45,173 nucleotides of DNA from Patescibacteria group bacterium (GCA_018818885.1 JAHIRB010000024.1:1-45173); one strand, 5' to 3'. Positions 23,846-33,744 are shown, numbered from the stretch's first letter. The notes: generated by a model not told the origin, from the sequence alone. Numbers and translations: made by a program.

Positions 23846-24217
23846 ATGAATATAATCATAAAAGGAAAACCAAAGCCAGGCTCTCAACGAGGCAAAAAGA
23901 TTGGTTTTCCTACAATTAACCTTTCTGTCGATCAAGAAATTAAAAAAGATGATTGGGGAGTGTATTTTTCCTATATATATTTTGATAGAAAAAAACTTCC
24001 GTCCGTTAGTCACTTAGGACCAATTGTGACATTTGATGAAACTGAAGTGAAATGCGAAACTCACATAATCAGTTGGCGGCAAGATGTTTCGCCAGAAAAA
24101 GTTAAGGTAAAATTATTTAAAAAAATTAGAGGTATAAAAAAATTTAAAAATTCAGATGAGTTAGTAATACAAATTACAGATGACATAAAGAGGGCAAGAA
24201 GATATTTTAAGATATAG
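23846..24217 (+). CDS. Stand-alone riboflavin kinase
   Basis: 123 residues, the size of the kinase half of bacterial RibF. It has KPKPGSQRGKKIGFPTINL (the PTxN motif binding riboflavin and ATP), DDWGVYFSYIY, and FDETEVKCETHII with the expected catalytic Glu; FKNSDELVIQITDDIKRARRYF closes the fold. It would convert riboflavin to FMN. The FAD synthetase half is missing, so FAD must be obtained otherwise. The usual name ribF denotes the two-domain enzyme, so no symbol is given. Probably cotranscribed with the wHTH-phosphoribosyltransferase gene. A hairpin ACCCACC/GGTGGGT follows the stop. Confidence 0.82.
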   Translation: MNIIIKGKPKPGSQRGKKIGFPTINLSVDQEIKKDDWGVYFSYIYFDRKKLPSVSHLGPIVTFDETEVKCETHIISWRQDVSPEKVKVKLFKKIRGIKKFKNSDELVIQITDDIKRARRYFKI

Positions 24218-24269
24218 ACCCACCTACGTAATGTTGACTTTGGTGGGTAGACAAAATTTTCAGTTGTGA

Positions 24270-24329
24270 TATAATGGTTGTAGATAATTAAATTTGTCGC
24301 AAGAAGCGATTCCTTACAGAATCGTTTTT
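24270..24329 (+). promoter_or_regulatory. Promoter and possible transcription attenuator ahead of the EamA gene
   Basis: An extended -10 (TGATATAAT, TATAAT at 24270-24275) is followed in the leader by CGATTC-CTTACA-GAATCG and five T residues (24307-24329), an intrinsic-terminator form placed before the ATG at 24347. That arrangement would let an upstream signal decide read-through into the transporter. The mechanism is inference. Confidence 0.5.
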
Positions 24330-24346
24330 AATTTTTTCAAATCAAT

Positions 24347-25258
24347 ATGAACAAATTACAAAAAATTGGACCTCTCTTTGTCATCGTAGCTGCATTTTTG
24401 TGGGCTTTAGATGGTATTGTTTTGCGTCCGGAGCTATATTCGTTGTCAGTACCATTAGTAGTATTTGTTGAACACGCGTTGGCTTTTTTAATTATGACCC
24501 CTCTTTTGTTATATGAAATAAAAGAACTGAAAAAAATGAAAAAAGGGGATTGGGGAGCTTTTTTATGGGTAGCAATTTTTGGCGGTGCAATTGGTACAAT
24601 GTTTATTACTAAAGCTTTGTTTTATGTTCATTTTGTTAATTTATCAATAGTCATATTATTACAAAAACTCCAACCGGTTTTTGCCTTACTTTTAGCAGCA
24701 TTCATTCTAAAAGAAAAATTACCGAAGAAGTTTTTCTATTATGCAGTAGCTGCAATTATTGGTGGATATTTGGTAACCTTTGGATTAAACCAGCCAGAAT
24801 TTTCAACAGGCAACAAAACCTTTATAGCGGCTTTATTTGCTTTGGGTGCTGCTTTTGCATTTGGTTCTGCCACGGTGTTTGGCAAGAGAGGACTCCAAAA
24901 TATCAATTTTAGAGTGGGAACATATCTTAGATTTGGCTTGACGACTCTTGTGATGTTTTTTATCACAGCAGCTGTAGGTGATTTATCCACAATCAATCAA
25001 ATAACACAAAGGCAGTTAATCACTTTTTTAATTATTGTTTTTTCCTCTGGCGGATTAGCAATTTTTTTGTATTACTACGGTCTAAAATGGATTACTGCTT
25101 CTGTTTCAACAATATGTGAACTTGCATTTCCGCTTTCTGCAATTTTACTTGAATTTTTAATACGAGGCAATGCTTTGAGCCTTGCACAATGGGCTGGTGC
25201 TGCATTGATGATTTATGCAATGTATAAGGTTTCCAAAGTACAAGCAAAATTGGAATAA
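24347..25258 (+). CDS. EamA/DMT-family transporter
   Basis: 303 residues with about ten hydrophobic segments in two similar halves, the 10-TMS drug/metabolite transporter plan: LFVIVAAFLWALDGIVLRP starts the first half and AFAFGSATVFGKRG the second. Cytoplasmic-membrane exporter or importer of small metabolites; the substrate cannot be told from sequence. It is a single-gene unit with its own promoter upstream and an intrinsic terminator at 25273-25303. Confidence 0.88.
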   Translation: MNKLQKIGPLFVIVAAFLWALDGIVLRPELYSLSVPLVVFVEHALAFLIMTPLLLYEIKELKKMKKGDWGAFLWVAIFGGAIGTMFITKALFYVHFVNLSIVILLQKLQPVFALLLAAFILKEKLPKKFFYYAVAAIIGGYLVTFGLNQPEFSTGNKTFIAALFALGAAFAFGSATVFGKRGLQNINFRVGTYLRFGLTTLVMFFITAAVGDLSTINQITQRQLITFLIIVFSSGGLAIFLYYYGLKWITASVSTICELAFPLSAILLEFLIRGNALSLAQWAGAALMIYAMYKVSKVQAKLE

Positions 25259-25272
25259 AATATAAATTTAAC

Positions 25273-25303
25273 AAAACAGCATTGTTGTTTGGAATGCTGT
25301 TTT
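25273..25303 (+). terminator. Intrinsic terminator of the EamA gene
   Basis: AAAACAGCATT (25273-25283) and AATGCTGTTTT (25293-25303) form an 11-bp stem with a nine-base loop ending in T residues. Its 3' arm overlaps the spacer of the next promoter, so termination and initiation elements are packed together. Confidence 0.75.
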
Positions 25304-25422
25304 ATGTTATAATTTAGCTATACACCCCGTAAATTATATGGGCAATTTTGTGTATAAGTAGAGTAGTTTTTTATAAATCTTTTGTCACAAAATCAGCTGT
25401 TTCTGGATGGATAATTACGGGG
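25285..25422 (+). promoter_or_regulatory. Promoter and structured leader of the response regulator
   Basis: TTGTTT (25285-25290), 17 bases, TATAAT (25308-25313) with extended TGT. The leader then has CCCCGTAAATTAT (25325-25337) able to pair with ATAATTACGGGG (25411-25422), enclosing ATTTTGTG/CACAAAAT (25345-25352 with 25386-25393). About 130 more leader bases precede ATG 25553, including a small AAGTCC/GGACTT hairpin at 25531-25546. The CCCCGTA...TACGGGG arms recur ahead of the gene at 37739. Confidence 0.55.
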
Positions 25423-25552
25423 CAGTAAGGCAAAAATAATTGGCTAAATATTTATGGTTTGGAGACAAATACTCGAAGTGTTATTTCATTTTATTGATAA
25501 TTTAAAAGATTTGTATAAATCTTAATTTTAAAGTCCTTTATGGACTTATTTT

Positions 25553-25960
25553 ATGTCCGAGGAGGTAAAGCAAAAAATAAAAACATCAAAAAAAATTCTT
25601 ATCATAGAGGATGACAAATTTTTAGCTAAGATGCTTACAAAAATGTTGGAATCGCATGGCTATGAAATTGTTGTAGCTAGTTCTGGCAGGGAAGGACTTC
25701 TTAAAGCTTCTACCGAAGAACCAAAATTAGTATTGCTAGATATAATTTTGCCTGATATTGACGGTTTTGATATTTTAGAAACTATTAAAACAGATGATAA
25801 AACTAAAAAAACACCAGTAATCATTTTATCAAACCTAGGTCAACAAGAAGATATCCAACAAGGCAAGAATTTAGGAGCACAAGACTACTTAGTTAAAAGT
25901 GAAATTAAGCTTGACCAAGTTGTCGATAAAGTAAGGAAGTATTTGCCAGTGGTCAAGTAA
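25553..25960 (+). CDS. Single-domain response regulator (CheY/PilG-like)
   Basis: 135 residues, a receiver domain only. IIEDDKF gives the acidic pocket, LLLDIILPDIDGFDIL the phosphorylated Asp (near residue 63), ILSN the Ser/Thr and YLVKSE the Lys. No output domain is present, so it signals by protein contact, as pilus regulators PilG/PilH do. It stands first in the pilus locus, 72 bases before pilB. No histidine kinase is in the window. GGAGG lies just inside the coding start rather than before it; no better start codon follows. Confidence 0.88.
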   Translation: MSEEVKQKIKTSKKILIIEDDKFLAKMLTKMLESHGYEIVVASSGREGLLKASTEEPKLVLLDIILPDIDGFDILETIKTDDKTKKTPVIILSNLGQQEDIQQGKNLGAQDYLVKSEIKLDQVVDKVRKYLPVVK

Positions 25961-26032
25961 CAATGTACAAGGTACAAGTGACAAGTTTTATCAAATTTAT
26001 AATATTAGTAAATAATTCGTAATTTGTAACAA

Positions 26033-27718
26033 ATGTTAATTTCTAACGAAAAAATAAAAGCATTAGTATCAGATTTAGATTTAGTTGATAAAAAGCAACT
26101 TGAGTCGTTGTACATCTTGGCTAAAGAAGAGAAAAAATCTTTGGCTAAATTGTTAGTAGAAAAAGATGTAGTAGAAGATGCACAATTAGGTCAGTTAATA
26201 GCAAGAGCTGTTGGCTATGATTTTATTGATTTAAATAAAGTTGAGATCGATGACGAAGTATTAAAAATTGTACCAGAAGTAGTTGCACGAAAACAAAAAA
26301 TTATTGCCTTTGGTCGAGATAAGGATGGTATTAAATTGGCTATGGCTAATCCAAAAAATTTAGAAATTATTAGTTTATTAGAAAAGAAAACTGGTCAAGA
26401 AATTGTTCCTTTTTATTCAACAGAACGTATTATTAGAACAGCACTAGTAAAATATCAACAAGAAATTCAAGAAGAATTTTCCAAAGTAATAAACGAAAAT
26501 ATTTCGCAAGCAAAAGAAGGAGCGAAAGCAGAAGATATCCCAGTCATCAAAATAGTTGATAGTATAATCAATCATGGTTACGAAAATAAAGCATCAGACA
26601 TCCACATAGAGCCTTCAGATGAAAGAACCCTGGTCCGTTTTAGAATTGATGGCATCTTGCACGATATAATTAAAATTCCTTCGGAGGTTCATGAGTTATT
26701 GATTACTCGAATAAAAATTATGGCCAAGCTTAGAACCGACGAACATCAGGCTGCTCAAGATGGAAAAATCAGTATGAAGCTAGAATCTGGAGAAAAAATC
26801 GATGTTAGAGTTTCTATTGTGCCAATTGTCGATGGAGAAAAAATTGTCATGAGGCTACTTTCAGAAAAAAGTAGACAATTTAGCTTAGAGACACTGGGTT
26901 TTTCTGATGTAGATTTAAATAAGGTGAAAAAAGTTATGAAGTTGCCTTATGGCATGATTCTCTCCACCGGGCCTACTGGATCTGGAAAAACTACAACCCT
27001 ATACTCAATTATCAAAATTTTAAATAGTCGCGAAATTAATGTTTCGACCATCGAAGACCCAGTAGAATACGACATGGATGACGTCAATCAGATTCAAGTT
27101 AATCAAAAAACAGAATTAACTTTTGCCAAAGGTCTTAAAAGTATTTTACGTCAAGATCCAGATATAATAATGGTGGGAGAAATTCGAGATGAAGATACTG
27201 CGGGTATTGCTATTAACGCTGCCATGACTGGCCACTTAGTTCTTTCTACAGTACATACTAATGACGCTCCAACAACATTACCTCGGTTGCTTGATATGGA
27301 TATAGAACCATTTTTGATAGCTTCGACAGTCAACATTGTTATTGCTCAAAGACTAATACGAAAAATATGTACTCAATGTGTAGTTTCGGAAAGCTTAAGC
27401 CGTGATGAGCTAAAAAAGCGCCTTCCACTAAAAGATTTTGACCAACATTTTAGTACGGACAAAAAAACCATTAGAATTTATCATGGCAAGGGATGTGGGG
27501 TTTGCAGTGGTACGGGATATAAAGGACGCGTTGGAATTTTTGAAGTTATGCCAGTTTCGGAAACAATAAAAAGTTTAATTATGCAACGAGTAGATGCCAG
27601 TGTAATAAGAAAGCAGGCAAGAGAAGAAGGAATGAAAACTATGATGGAAGATGGTATCGAAAAAATTATTGCTGGCATGACAACTATCGAAGAATTATTA
27701 AGAGCCACACGTGAGTAA
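26033..27718 (+). CDS. pilB: Type IV pilus assembly ATPase PilB
   Basis: 561 residues. An N-terminal MshEN-like region (to about 140) precedes the GspE/PilB ATPase: Walker A STGPTGSGKTTT near 312, Asp box IEDPVEYDMDDVNQ, Walker B IIMVGEIRDEDTA near 380, His box STVHTNDAPTT, and a zinc site formed by ICTQC and GCGVCSGTG near 445-490. It powers pilin polymerisation at the cytoplasmic face. The gap before it contains GTACAAGGTACAAG heptad-like repeats. No PilT retraction ATPase is seen in this window. Confidence 0.95.
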   Translation: MLISNEKIKALVSDLDLVDKKQLESLYILAKEEKKSLAKLLVEKDVVEDAQLGQLIARAVGYDFIDLNKVEIDDEVLKIVPEVVARKQKIIAFGRDKDGIKLAMANPKNLEIISLLEKKTGQEIVPFYSTERIIRTALVKYQQEIQEEFSKVINENISQAKEGAKAEDIPVIKIVDSIINHGYENKASDIHIEPSDERTLVRFRIDGILHDIIKIPSEVHELLITRIKIMAKLRTDEHQAAQDGKISMKLESGEKIDVRVSIVPIVDGEKIVMRLLSEKSRQFSLETLGFSDVDLNKVKKVMKLPYGMILSTGPTGSGKTTTLYSIIKILNSREINVSTIEDPVEYDMDDVNQIQVNQKTELTFAKGLKSILRQDPDIIMVGEIRDEDTAGIAINAAMTGHLVLSTVHTNDAPTTLPRLLDMDIEPFLIASTVNIVIAQRLIRKICTQCVVSESLSRDELKKRLPLKDFDQHFSTDKKTIRIYHGKGCGVCSGTGYKGRVGIFEVMPVSETIKSLIMQRVDASVIRKQAREEGMKTMMEDGIEKIIAGMTTIEELLRATRE

Positions 27719-27769
27719 TGATCAAGTCACAATGAACAAGGTACAAAGTACAATTAATTATTTATCAAC

Positions 27770-28993
27770 ATGAAATTTTTTTATACTGCAACAAAAGGTG
27801 ATGGCTCAGTTGTTAAAGAAAGCATCACAGCATCAAACATCAATGAAGCCACAAGAATATTACTTGGCCAAGGTCTATACGTAAAAAAAATTTCAAAGGG
27901 ACGTGCAACATCAATAAATAAAATTTCAATTATAGGAGGAGTTTCTTTAGTTGATAAAATTTTATTTGCCAAACATTTAGCTACTATGCTTAAGTCTGGC
28001 ATTACACTTTCGGAAGGTCTAAAAGTTATCGAAGAGCAAACTACTTCCCCAAGGTTTAAAAAAATTGTTGCTAATATTTTAGCTCAAACTAGAACTGGCC
28101 AAAAATTATCTACAGCATTGAGGAGCTACCCGCGAGTATTTGATACACTTGTTGTCAACATGATAAGTGTTGGAGAAGAAAGCGGCACACTAGAAAAAAA
28201 TTTAGAATATCTAGCATCAGATTTAGAAGAAAGACATGAACTAAAAAAATCGATAATGGCTGCTAGTATGTACCCCGCTATTGTACTGATAGCAGTTTTT
28301 GGTTTACTGCTACTTTTAGCATATTTTGTTTTACCAAAAATTACCCAACTTTTTAAGACATTAAAATTTGAGCTTCCCTTAAGTACAAAAATACTTCTTT
28401 TTATATCAGAGATGTTTAGTAATTATGGAAAAATAATATTGGCTGCTGCAGTTTTGATACCAATTCTGATTTACTTAATTTCTCGAACAAAATTCATTAA
28501 ACCAATTTGGCACACAATTTTATTAAAAATTCCAATTCTAGGAAAAATTATTATTGAATATAACTTATCAATTATTTGCAGAACTTTTGCCATATTACTT
28601 AAAAGCGGAATTACTGTAGATAGTTCACTAATTATTATTACTGACACATTAAAGAATCAAGTGTATAAAAAAAAGTTACACATAAGCGTAAAAGGAATAC
28701 AAACAGGTAAGCATTTTTCTGATGTGTTAACTAGTTTTAAACAATCAAAACGTAGTCCAATTTTTCCGCTACTAGCCATAAAAATGATCAACGTAGGAGA
28801 ACGTAGTGGTCAATTAGAAGAATCATTAAATTATTTAGCAGAATATTACGAAGAAGAAGTTAATGATACCACTAAAAATTTAACCACCATTTTAGAGCCG
28901 TTACTGTTATTGTTTGTAGGTTTGCTAGTTGGTTTTGTTGCGATTTCTGTAATCACGCCAATATATCAAGTGACCGGCAGGTTTGGAAGTTAA
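27770..28993 (+). CDS. pilC: Type IV pilus inner-membrane platform protein PilC
   Basis: 407 residues with two T2SSF domains (about 65-190 and 268-390) and three strongly hydrophobic segments (near 165-190, 220-240 and 370-395). FAKHLATMLKSGITLSEGLKVIEEQ and later ICRTFAILLKSGITVDSSLII are the paired domain starts; INVGERSGQLEESLNYLAEYYEEEV is the conserved second-domain core. It anchors PilB and the growing pilus. The gap to pilB again carries a GAACAAGGTACAAAGTACAA repeat. Confidence 0.94.
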   Translation: MKFFYTATKGDGSVVKESITASNINEATRILLGQGLYVKKISKGRATSINKISIIGGVSLVDKILFAKHLATMLKSGITLSEGLKVIEEQTTSPRFKKIVANILAQTRTGQKLSTALRSYPRVFDTLVVNMISVGEESGTLEKNLEYLASDLEERHELKKSIMAASMYPAIVLIAVFGLLLLLAYFVLPKITQLFKTLKFELPLSTKILLFISEMFSNYGKIILAAAVLIPILIYLISRTKFIKPIWHTILLKIPILGKIIIEYNLSIICRTFAILLKSGITVDSSLIIITDTLKNQVYKKKLHISVKGIQTGKHFSDVLTSFKQSKRSPIFPLLAIKMINVGERSGQLEESLNYLAEYYEEEVNDTTKNLTTILEPLLLLFVGLLVGFVAISVITPIYQVTGRFGS

Positions 28994-29003
28994 ATATAAA
29001 CTT

Positions 29004-29453
29004 ATGAGAGGTTTTACATTAATTGAGCTTATCATTGTCGTGGCAATTATTATGCTTTTAGGTGCACTGAGTGTGCCTTTTTTTCAATCCTTTCAGGTTT
29101 CATCTGGACTGTATACTTTTACTGATGAAGTCAGCCGAATTGTTCGCTATGCCCAGGTGTCTGCAATAAATGGACAGAATAATGATGATTGGGGAGTTTA
29201 TTTTAATGAAAGCAATAAAGAATACACAATTTATAAGGGCAGTAATTATGCGTTAAGAGATACAAATTTTGATTTAGTTTTTGAATATAGAGAAATTTTC
29301 AGCATTAGCACAGATTTTGTAAATGATGAAATAATTTTTTCTCAATATCAAGGTTTACCACAATCTTCTGGAACCATAACAATCACGAGCGTAAATAACA
29401 ACACATATCAAATTGATATTAGTAATATAGGTTTAATCAATGTTTCATATTAA
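29004..29453 (+). CDS. Minor prepilin (GspH/FimT-like)
   Basis: 149 residues from ATG 29004; a TTG at 28983 inside pilC is less likely. The N-terminus MRGFTLIELIIVVAIIMLLG is a class III signal: prepilin peptidase would cut before Phe and methylate it, and Glu5 of the mature form is present. The globular part is short and beta-rich, in the GspH/FimT size range. Minor pilins of this kind prime assembly at the pilus tip. It overlaps the following giant prepilin gene by 14 bases. Confidence 0.85.
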   Translation: MRGFTLIELIIVVAIIMLLGALSVPFFQSFQVSSGLYTFTDEVSRIVRYAQVSAINGQNNDDWGVYFNESNKEYTIYKGSNYALRDTNFDLVFEYREIFSISTDFVNDEIIFSQYQGLPQSSGTITITSVNNNTYQIDISNIGLINVSY

Positions 29454-32400
29454 ATCACAAAAATTATTGGGTGCTTCTTTAGTTGAAGTAATTTTAGCTA
29501 TCGCAATTTTTTCTTTAGTCGCCACTGCGATAATTGGGTTGGTGTCTGGTGTTTTTGTTACTCAAGCGCAGGCGGGGCAACAAGTATTAGCACAAGTATA
29601 TGCAGAAGAAGGGATTGAAGCAGCTAGAGCCATCCGTCGACGCGCGTGGAATTTGTTAGCAAATAATAGTTATGGTTTGGATAATTCACCTGGATATTGG
29701 GAATGGAGTAGTGCGCCGGAAATGATAGGAGATTATACTCGAGTGATAACGGTCGAAGATGTTTGTAGAGATGTTGCTGGTGATATTGCTGATTGCCCAG
29801 CAGTTTCTATCGATCTTCAAACAAAAAAAATTACGTCGCAAGTTACTTGGGAAGCGATTACTGTCATAACTAATAATGTAACCTTGATAACTTATCTAAC
29901 AAACTGGCAATCCAAGGATTGGAATCAATCAGACTGGTCAGGTGGGTCTGGTCAATTAATATGGTCTGATCCAAGTAGATATTGGACTGATGACGGCAAT
30001 ATTGATTTTTCTTCAGCAGGAATAATAAGACTGGCTGGAAGTAGTGGCAGCGGAACATTTTCTCGGGAGTGGCCATTTGATGCGCCAGCCAATTATTCTT
30101 ACGATACGGATGCAATAGAAGTAGTGAATAGTTTTGGACAACTCAAACAACAAAGCGGAACTGCTAGCGGTCAAACAGTTAATGCAGGTTTTGATAATTA
30201 TGTAACCACGCCTTATGATTGGACATTTACTACTCCAGCAGACTATATATACGACCCAGTCAAAATAGAGGTAGCATCAGATACTGCAAGATTAATTGCT
30301 TCAACCTCCATCGGTTCTGTTTTAGATACTTTAGAATTTGATCTTGCCCAAGGGTCCGATCCAGATATAATTCATATTGCAAATGATATTTATGCCATCG
30401 CATATCGCGGCCCGGGTTCAGATGGTTTTGTAAAGACTGTTCAAATTGATTCAGACGGCATTATGCCGCCAACAACAATTGATAGTTTGGAATTTGATAG
30501 TAGTAATGGCTATACCCCAAGTATTATTAATGTAGCAGGAAATGTTTATGCTATAGCTTATCGTGGCACAGGAGCAGATGGTTTTATTAAAACAATAGGA
30601 ATTGATTCAGCAGGTAATATTACAAATTCGATTATTGATAGTTATGAATACGATACAGGTAGTGGATATTGGCCTGATTTAATCCAAATTTCAAGTGATG
30701 TTTTTGCTATTGCATATCAGGGCGTGGGTAATGATGGTTTTATTAAAACAATACAAATTGATTTAGTGGGAAATATTACAAAAAGCGTAGTAGACAGTTA
30801 TGAATACAACACCAGCCAGGGAAGTGAACCAGATATAATCAATGTTTCCGGAGATATTTATGCGGTCGCGCATAGAGGTGCTGGTTCAGATGGATTTATC
30901 AGCACAGTGTCAATTGATTCAATGGGCAATATTGGTACGGTAATTGATACGTTAGAATATGATACAGTAAATGGTTATGAACCAGATATAATTCATGTTT
31001 CTGGGGACGTCTATGCCCTGGCATATCGTGGAACAGGTTCGGATGGTTTTTTAGTTACCATGACAATAGATTCTTTAGGCAATGTCGGCGACACAGTTAT
31101 TGATACCATTGAATTTGATCCAATATACGGAGGAATGCCAGATATAATAAATATTTCCGGTGATAATTATGCACTTGTTTATCGTGGGCCAAATGACGAT
31201 GGTTTTATTAGTATCTTAAATATTCAGAATGATGGCCAGATCGCTGATAGTGTAGTAGACACGTTGGAATTTGATACAGGATCAGGTATATACCCAAAAA
31301 TTATCAATGTAGGTACAAATATATTCGCAATTCCATATCAAGGGCCAGGATCAGACGGCTTCCTCAAAACTATCGAATTTTTAGCAGGCTATGATACTGG
31401 GCTACCAACTATTTATCCAAACACGTCATTTGTAGCCACTGGCATTACTACTTGGTCAACATTTACAGAAACTGCAATAAAAAATGGTGGGGAGATATAT
31501 TATCAACTTTCAGATGATGATGGTACAACTTGGTATTGGTGGGATGGCGGTGCGTGGGCAGTAGCTGGTGCTTCTGATTACAACACAGCAACAGAAGTCA
31601 ACACTAATATATCTTCATTTAGTATTACCAATGAGCAAATAATGTTTATGGCGTTTTTAGAAAGTGATGGTACTCAAGAGGTTCAATTAGATAATGTCCA
31701 GATTAGTTCTACGGTTTTTGAAGGCTGGAGTTATTATGATTGGGATTGGCAAGGTGATGAAGTTGACCCAAGTGGCAATGTACAAACAACGGGTGGTAAT
31801 CCTGATGAATGGGTTGATATTTATTTTCCTCTAGGCAGAAGAGATGAAATTGGTGGTTTTTGGCAGCAAAGTTTTACAACAACAGTTGGTAATTTAGATA
31901 CAGCAACACTTGATTTTGATTGGCGTGTACCACAGTATCCTAATAGTCCAAATTCATTTGATATTTATGTTTTTATTGATTCTGTTCCAGGCGCACCAGT
32001 AATTGGTACCGAGGTTCACACAGAATCAATTTCTGGTGGTACCGCCTGGGCAACTGTTAATTTAGTTGATGTTACTTCGAGCTTATCAACAACTGGAACA
32101 TATTACTTAAAACTGGCAACATGGCTTGAAACACCAAATCAAAACAGAGGACCGTTTCAAGTTGGTTTTGATAATGCTCAGCTTTCTTGGTCTAAAGCTT
32201 TATCTGGCTATCCTGATGATAGTCCAACCATACAACCAATTGCTTCGTACCAACCAGTAGAAATTACTTCTTGGACTGCATTTTCAGAAGTAGCAAATAA
32301 AAACGGTGGAGAGATTTATTACCAACTTTCTGATGACGACGGCACAACTTGGTATTGGTGGGATGGGGGAACCTGGGTGGCAGCAGTCAGCTCAACAGAT

Positions 32401-33744
32401 TACAACACTGCAACCGAAGTTAATAATAATATTTCGGAATTTCCAGTTGATAATTTAAGAATTTTATTTAAAGCATTCTTAGTAGGAGATGGCACACAGC
32501 AAGTACAACTGGATACTATTACAATAGAAGGTGAAAATGTTACTTTAACAATGGAAGTTGGACAAGTAACAACTGATCACCAATGGATAACCGTCAATAC
32601 CTTAAACACTTACACTAAGCCGGTTATTGTGGCAAATTATTACGAAGCAGCCAATACAAGCGCAGCTTCTGTCAGGGTGGCAAATGTCGGTAGCAATAGT
32701 TTCGACATTAAATTACAAAATCCAACAGATAGCATTTTAGACCAAGATGTTATAAGTTATATGGTGATTGAGGAAGGAGCTTGGGATATTGGTAGTGCAA
32801 TTATCGAAGCGCATCAATATGATACATCAACCGTTGCTTATCGTGGCAATTGGATAGGAGATTCAAAAACTTACGACAACACGTTTGCAGTCGACCCAAT
32901 CATTTTACATCAAGTAATGTCAAACAACGATCCAAATTGGGTTACTACGTGGGTTTCGCGTACAGGCGCACGGAGCAGTCCGCCCGACACAGCTGGCTTT
33001 CAAATTGCTATGAACTGCACAGAAGCTTGCACGAGTCATGCGCTGCCAGAAACAATTGGTTGGGTAGCAATAGAAACGAATGTAACAGATATTGTAGAAG
33101 GTGTAGCTTTTGAAACCCAGAGAACGCCCGATTCCGTTAGAGGACACGACAACGGTTGTTATACTTATAATTTTAATAATGCATATAGTGGAACGCCAAT
33201 TGTCATACCTACTCAACTCGAAATGGATGGTAATGATGGTGCCTGGGGTTTGATGTGTAATCTAACAAATACTCTTGTGGGTTTGCACTCAGAAGAAGAC
33301 CAGGTTGGTGATAGCGAGAGAGCACATGCAACAGAAACTTTTGGTTTTATAGCATTTGCTAATAGTTTTCGAGTTGATGGAAGTGGGGGTGCATCAGGAT
33401 ATGCTAATTATGGTGAGTTTGAATCGTCAGCTTTTAATACTAGTAGTGTCAGTAGTTTTAATTTGATTAACTGGTCAGAGACTTTACCGATAGTAAATCC
33501 AGAAAATTATGATATTCAAATACAGATTGCCACTGCGCCAGATTCTGGCGGAGTACCAGGTGTTTGGAGTGCTTGGACAGGAATTGCTGGTGCAGCAACA
33601 TATTATACAGATCCAAACGAAACATTAATACCATTGATAAGCGGTCATAATGATGATCAATGGGTAAAATATAAAGTAGAATTTAGCGGGGATGGTGTTG
33701 ATACACCAATTCTTGATGAAATAAATATAAATTACACGCCATGA
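29440..33744 (+). CDS. Giant minor prepilin with seven-fold repeat domain (probable tip adhesin)
   Basis: 1434 residues. The N-terminus KLLGASLVEVILAIAIFSLV is a prepilin signal and hydrophobic helix. Residues about 290-648 contain seven repeats of roughly 50 residues with the core Y-A-I-A-Y-R-G-x-G-S-D-G-F, as in a seven-bladed beta-propeller. Two copies of a 105-residue module (IYYQLSDDDGTTWYWWDGG) lie near 650-760 and 925-1033, with a jelly-roll-like domain between. The C-terminal part adds further beta-rich domains. It would sit at the pilus tip and contact a host or surface; the target is unknown. Codon use and AT content match the neighbours. Confidence 0.85.
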   Translation: MFHIKSQKLLGASLVEVILAIAIFSLVATAIIGLVSGVFVTQAQAGQQVLAQVYAEEGIEAARAIRRRAWNLLANNSYGLDNSPGYWEWSSAPEMIGDYTRVITVEDVCRDVAGDIADCPAVSIDLQTKKITSQVTWEAITVITNNVTLITYLTNWQSKDWNQSDWSGGSGQLIWSDPSRYWTDDGNIDFSSAGIIRLAGSSGSGTFSREWPFDAPANYSYDTDAIEVVNSFGQLKQQSGTASGQTVNAGFDNYVTTPYDWTFTTPADYIYDPVKIEVASDTARLIASTSIGSVLDTLEFDLAQGSDPDIIHIANDIYAIAYRGPGSDGFVKTVQIDSDGIMPPTTIDSLEFDSSNGYTPSIINVAGNVYAIAYRGTGADGFIKTIGIDSAGNITNSIIDSYEYDTGSGYWPDLIQISSDVFAIAYQGVGNDGFIKTIQIDLVGNITKSVVDSYEYNTSQGSEPDIINVSGDIYAVAHRGAGSDGFISTVSIDSMGNIGTVIDTLEYDTVNGYEPDIIHVSGDVYALAYRGTGSDGFLVTMTIDSLGNVGDTVIDTIEFDPIYGGMPDIINISGDNYALVYRGPNDDGFISILNIQNDGQIADSVVDTLEFDTGSGIYPKIINVGTNIFAIPYQGPGSDGFLKTIEFLAGYDTGLPTIYPNTSFVATGITTWSTFTETAIKNGGEIYYQLSDDDGTTWYWWDGGAWAVAGASDYNTATEVNTNISSFSITNEQIMFMAFLESDGTQEVQLDNVQISSTVFEGWSYYDWDWQGDEVDPSGNVQTTGGNPDEWVDIYFPLGRRDEIGGFWQQSFTTTVGNLDTATLDFDWRVPQYPNSPNSFDIYVFIDSVPGAPVIGTEVHTESISGGTAWATVNLVDVTSSLSTTGTYYLKLATWLETPNQNRGPFQVGFDNAQLSWSKALSGYPDDSPTIQPIASYQPVEITSWTAFSEVANKNGGEIYYQLSDDDGTTWYWWDGGTWVAAVSSTDYNTATEVNNNISEFPVDNLRILFKAFLVGDGTQQVQLDTITIEGENVTLTMEVGQVTTDHQWITVNTLNTYTKPVIVANYYEAANTSAASVRVANVGSNSFDIKLQNPTDSILDQDVISYMVIEEGAWDIGSAIIEAHQYDTSTVAYRGNWIGDSKTYDNTFAVDPIILHQVMSNNDPNWVTTWVSRTGARSSPPDTAGFQIAMNCTEACTSHALPETIGWVAIETNVTDIVEGVAFETQRTPDSVRGHDNGCYTYNFNNAYSGTPIVIPTQLEMDGNDGAWGLMCNLTNTLVGLHSEEDQVGDSERAHATETFGFIAFANSFRVDGSGGASGYANYGEFESSAFNTSSVSSFNLINWSETLPIVNPENYDIQIQIATAPDSGGVPGVWSAWTGIAGAATYYTDPNETLIPLISGHNDDQWVKYKVEFSGDGVDTPILDEININYTP

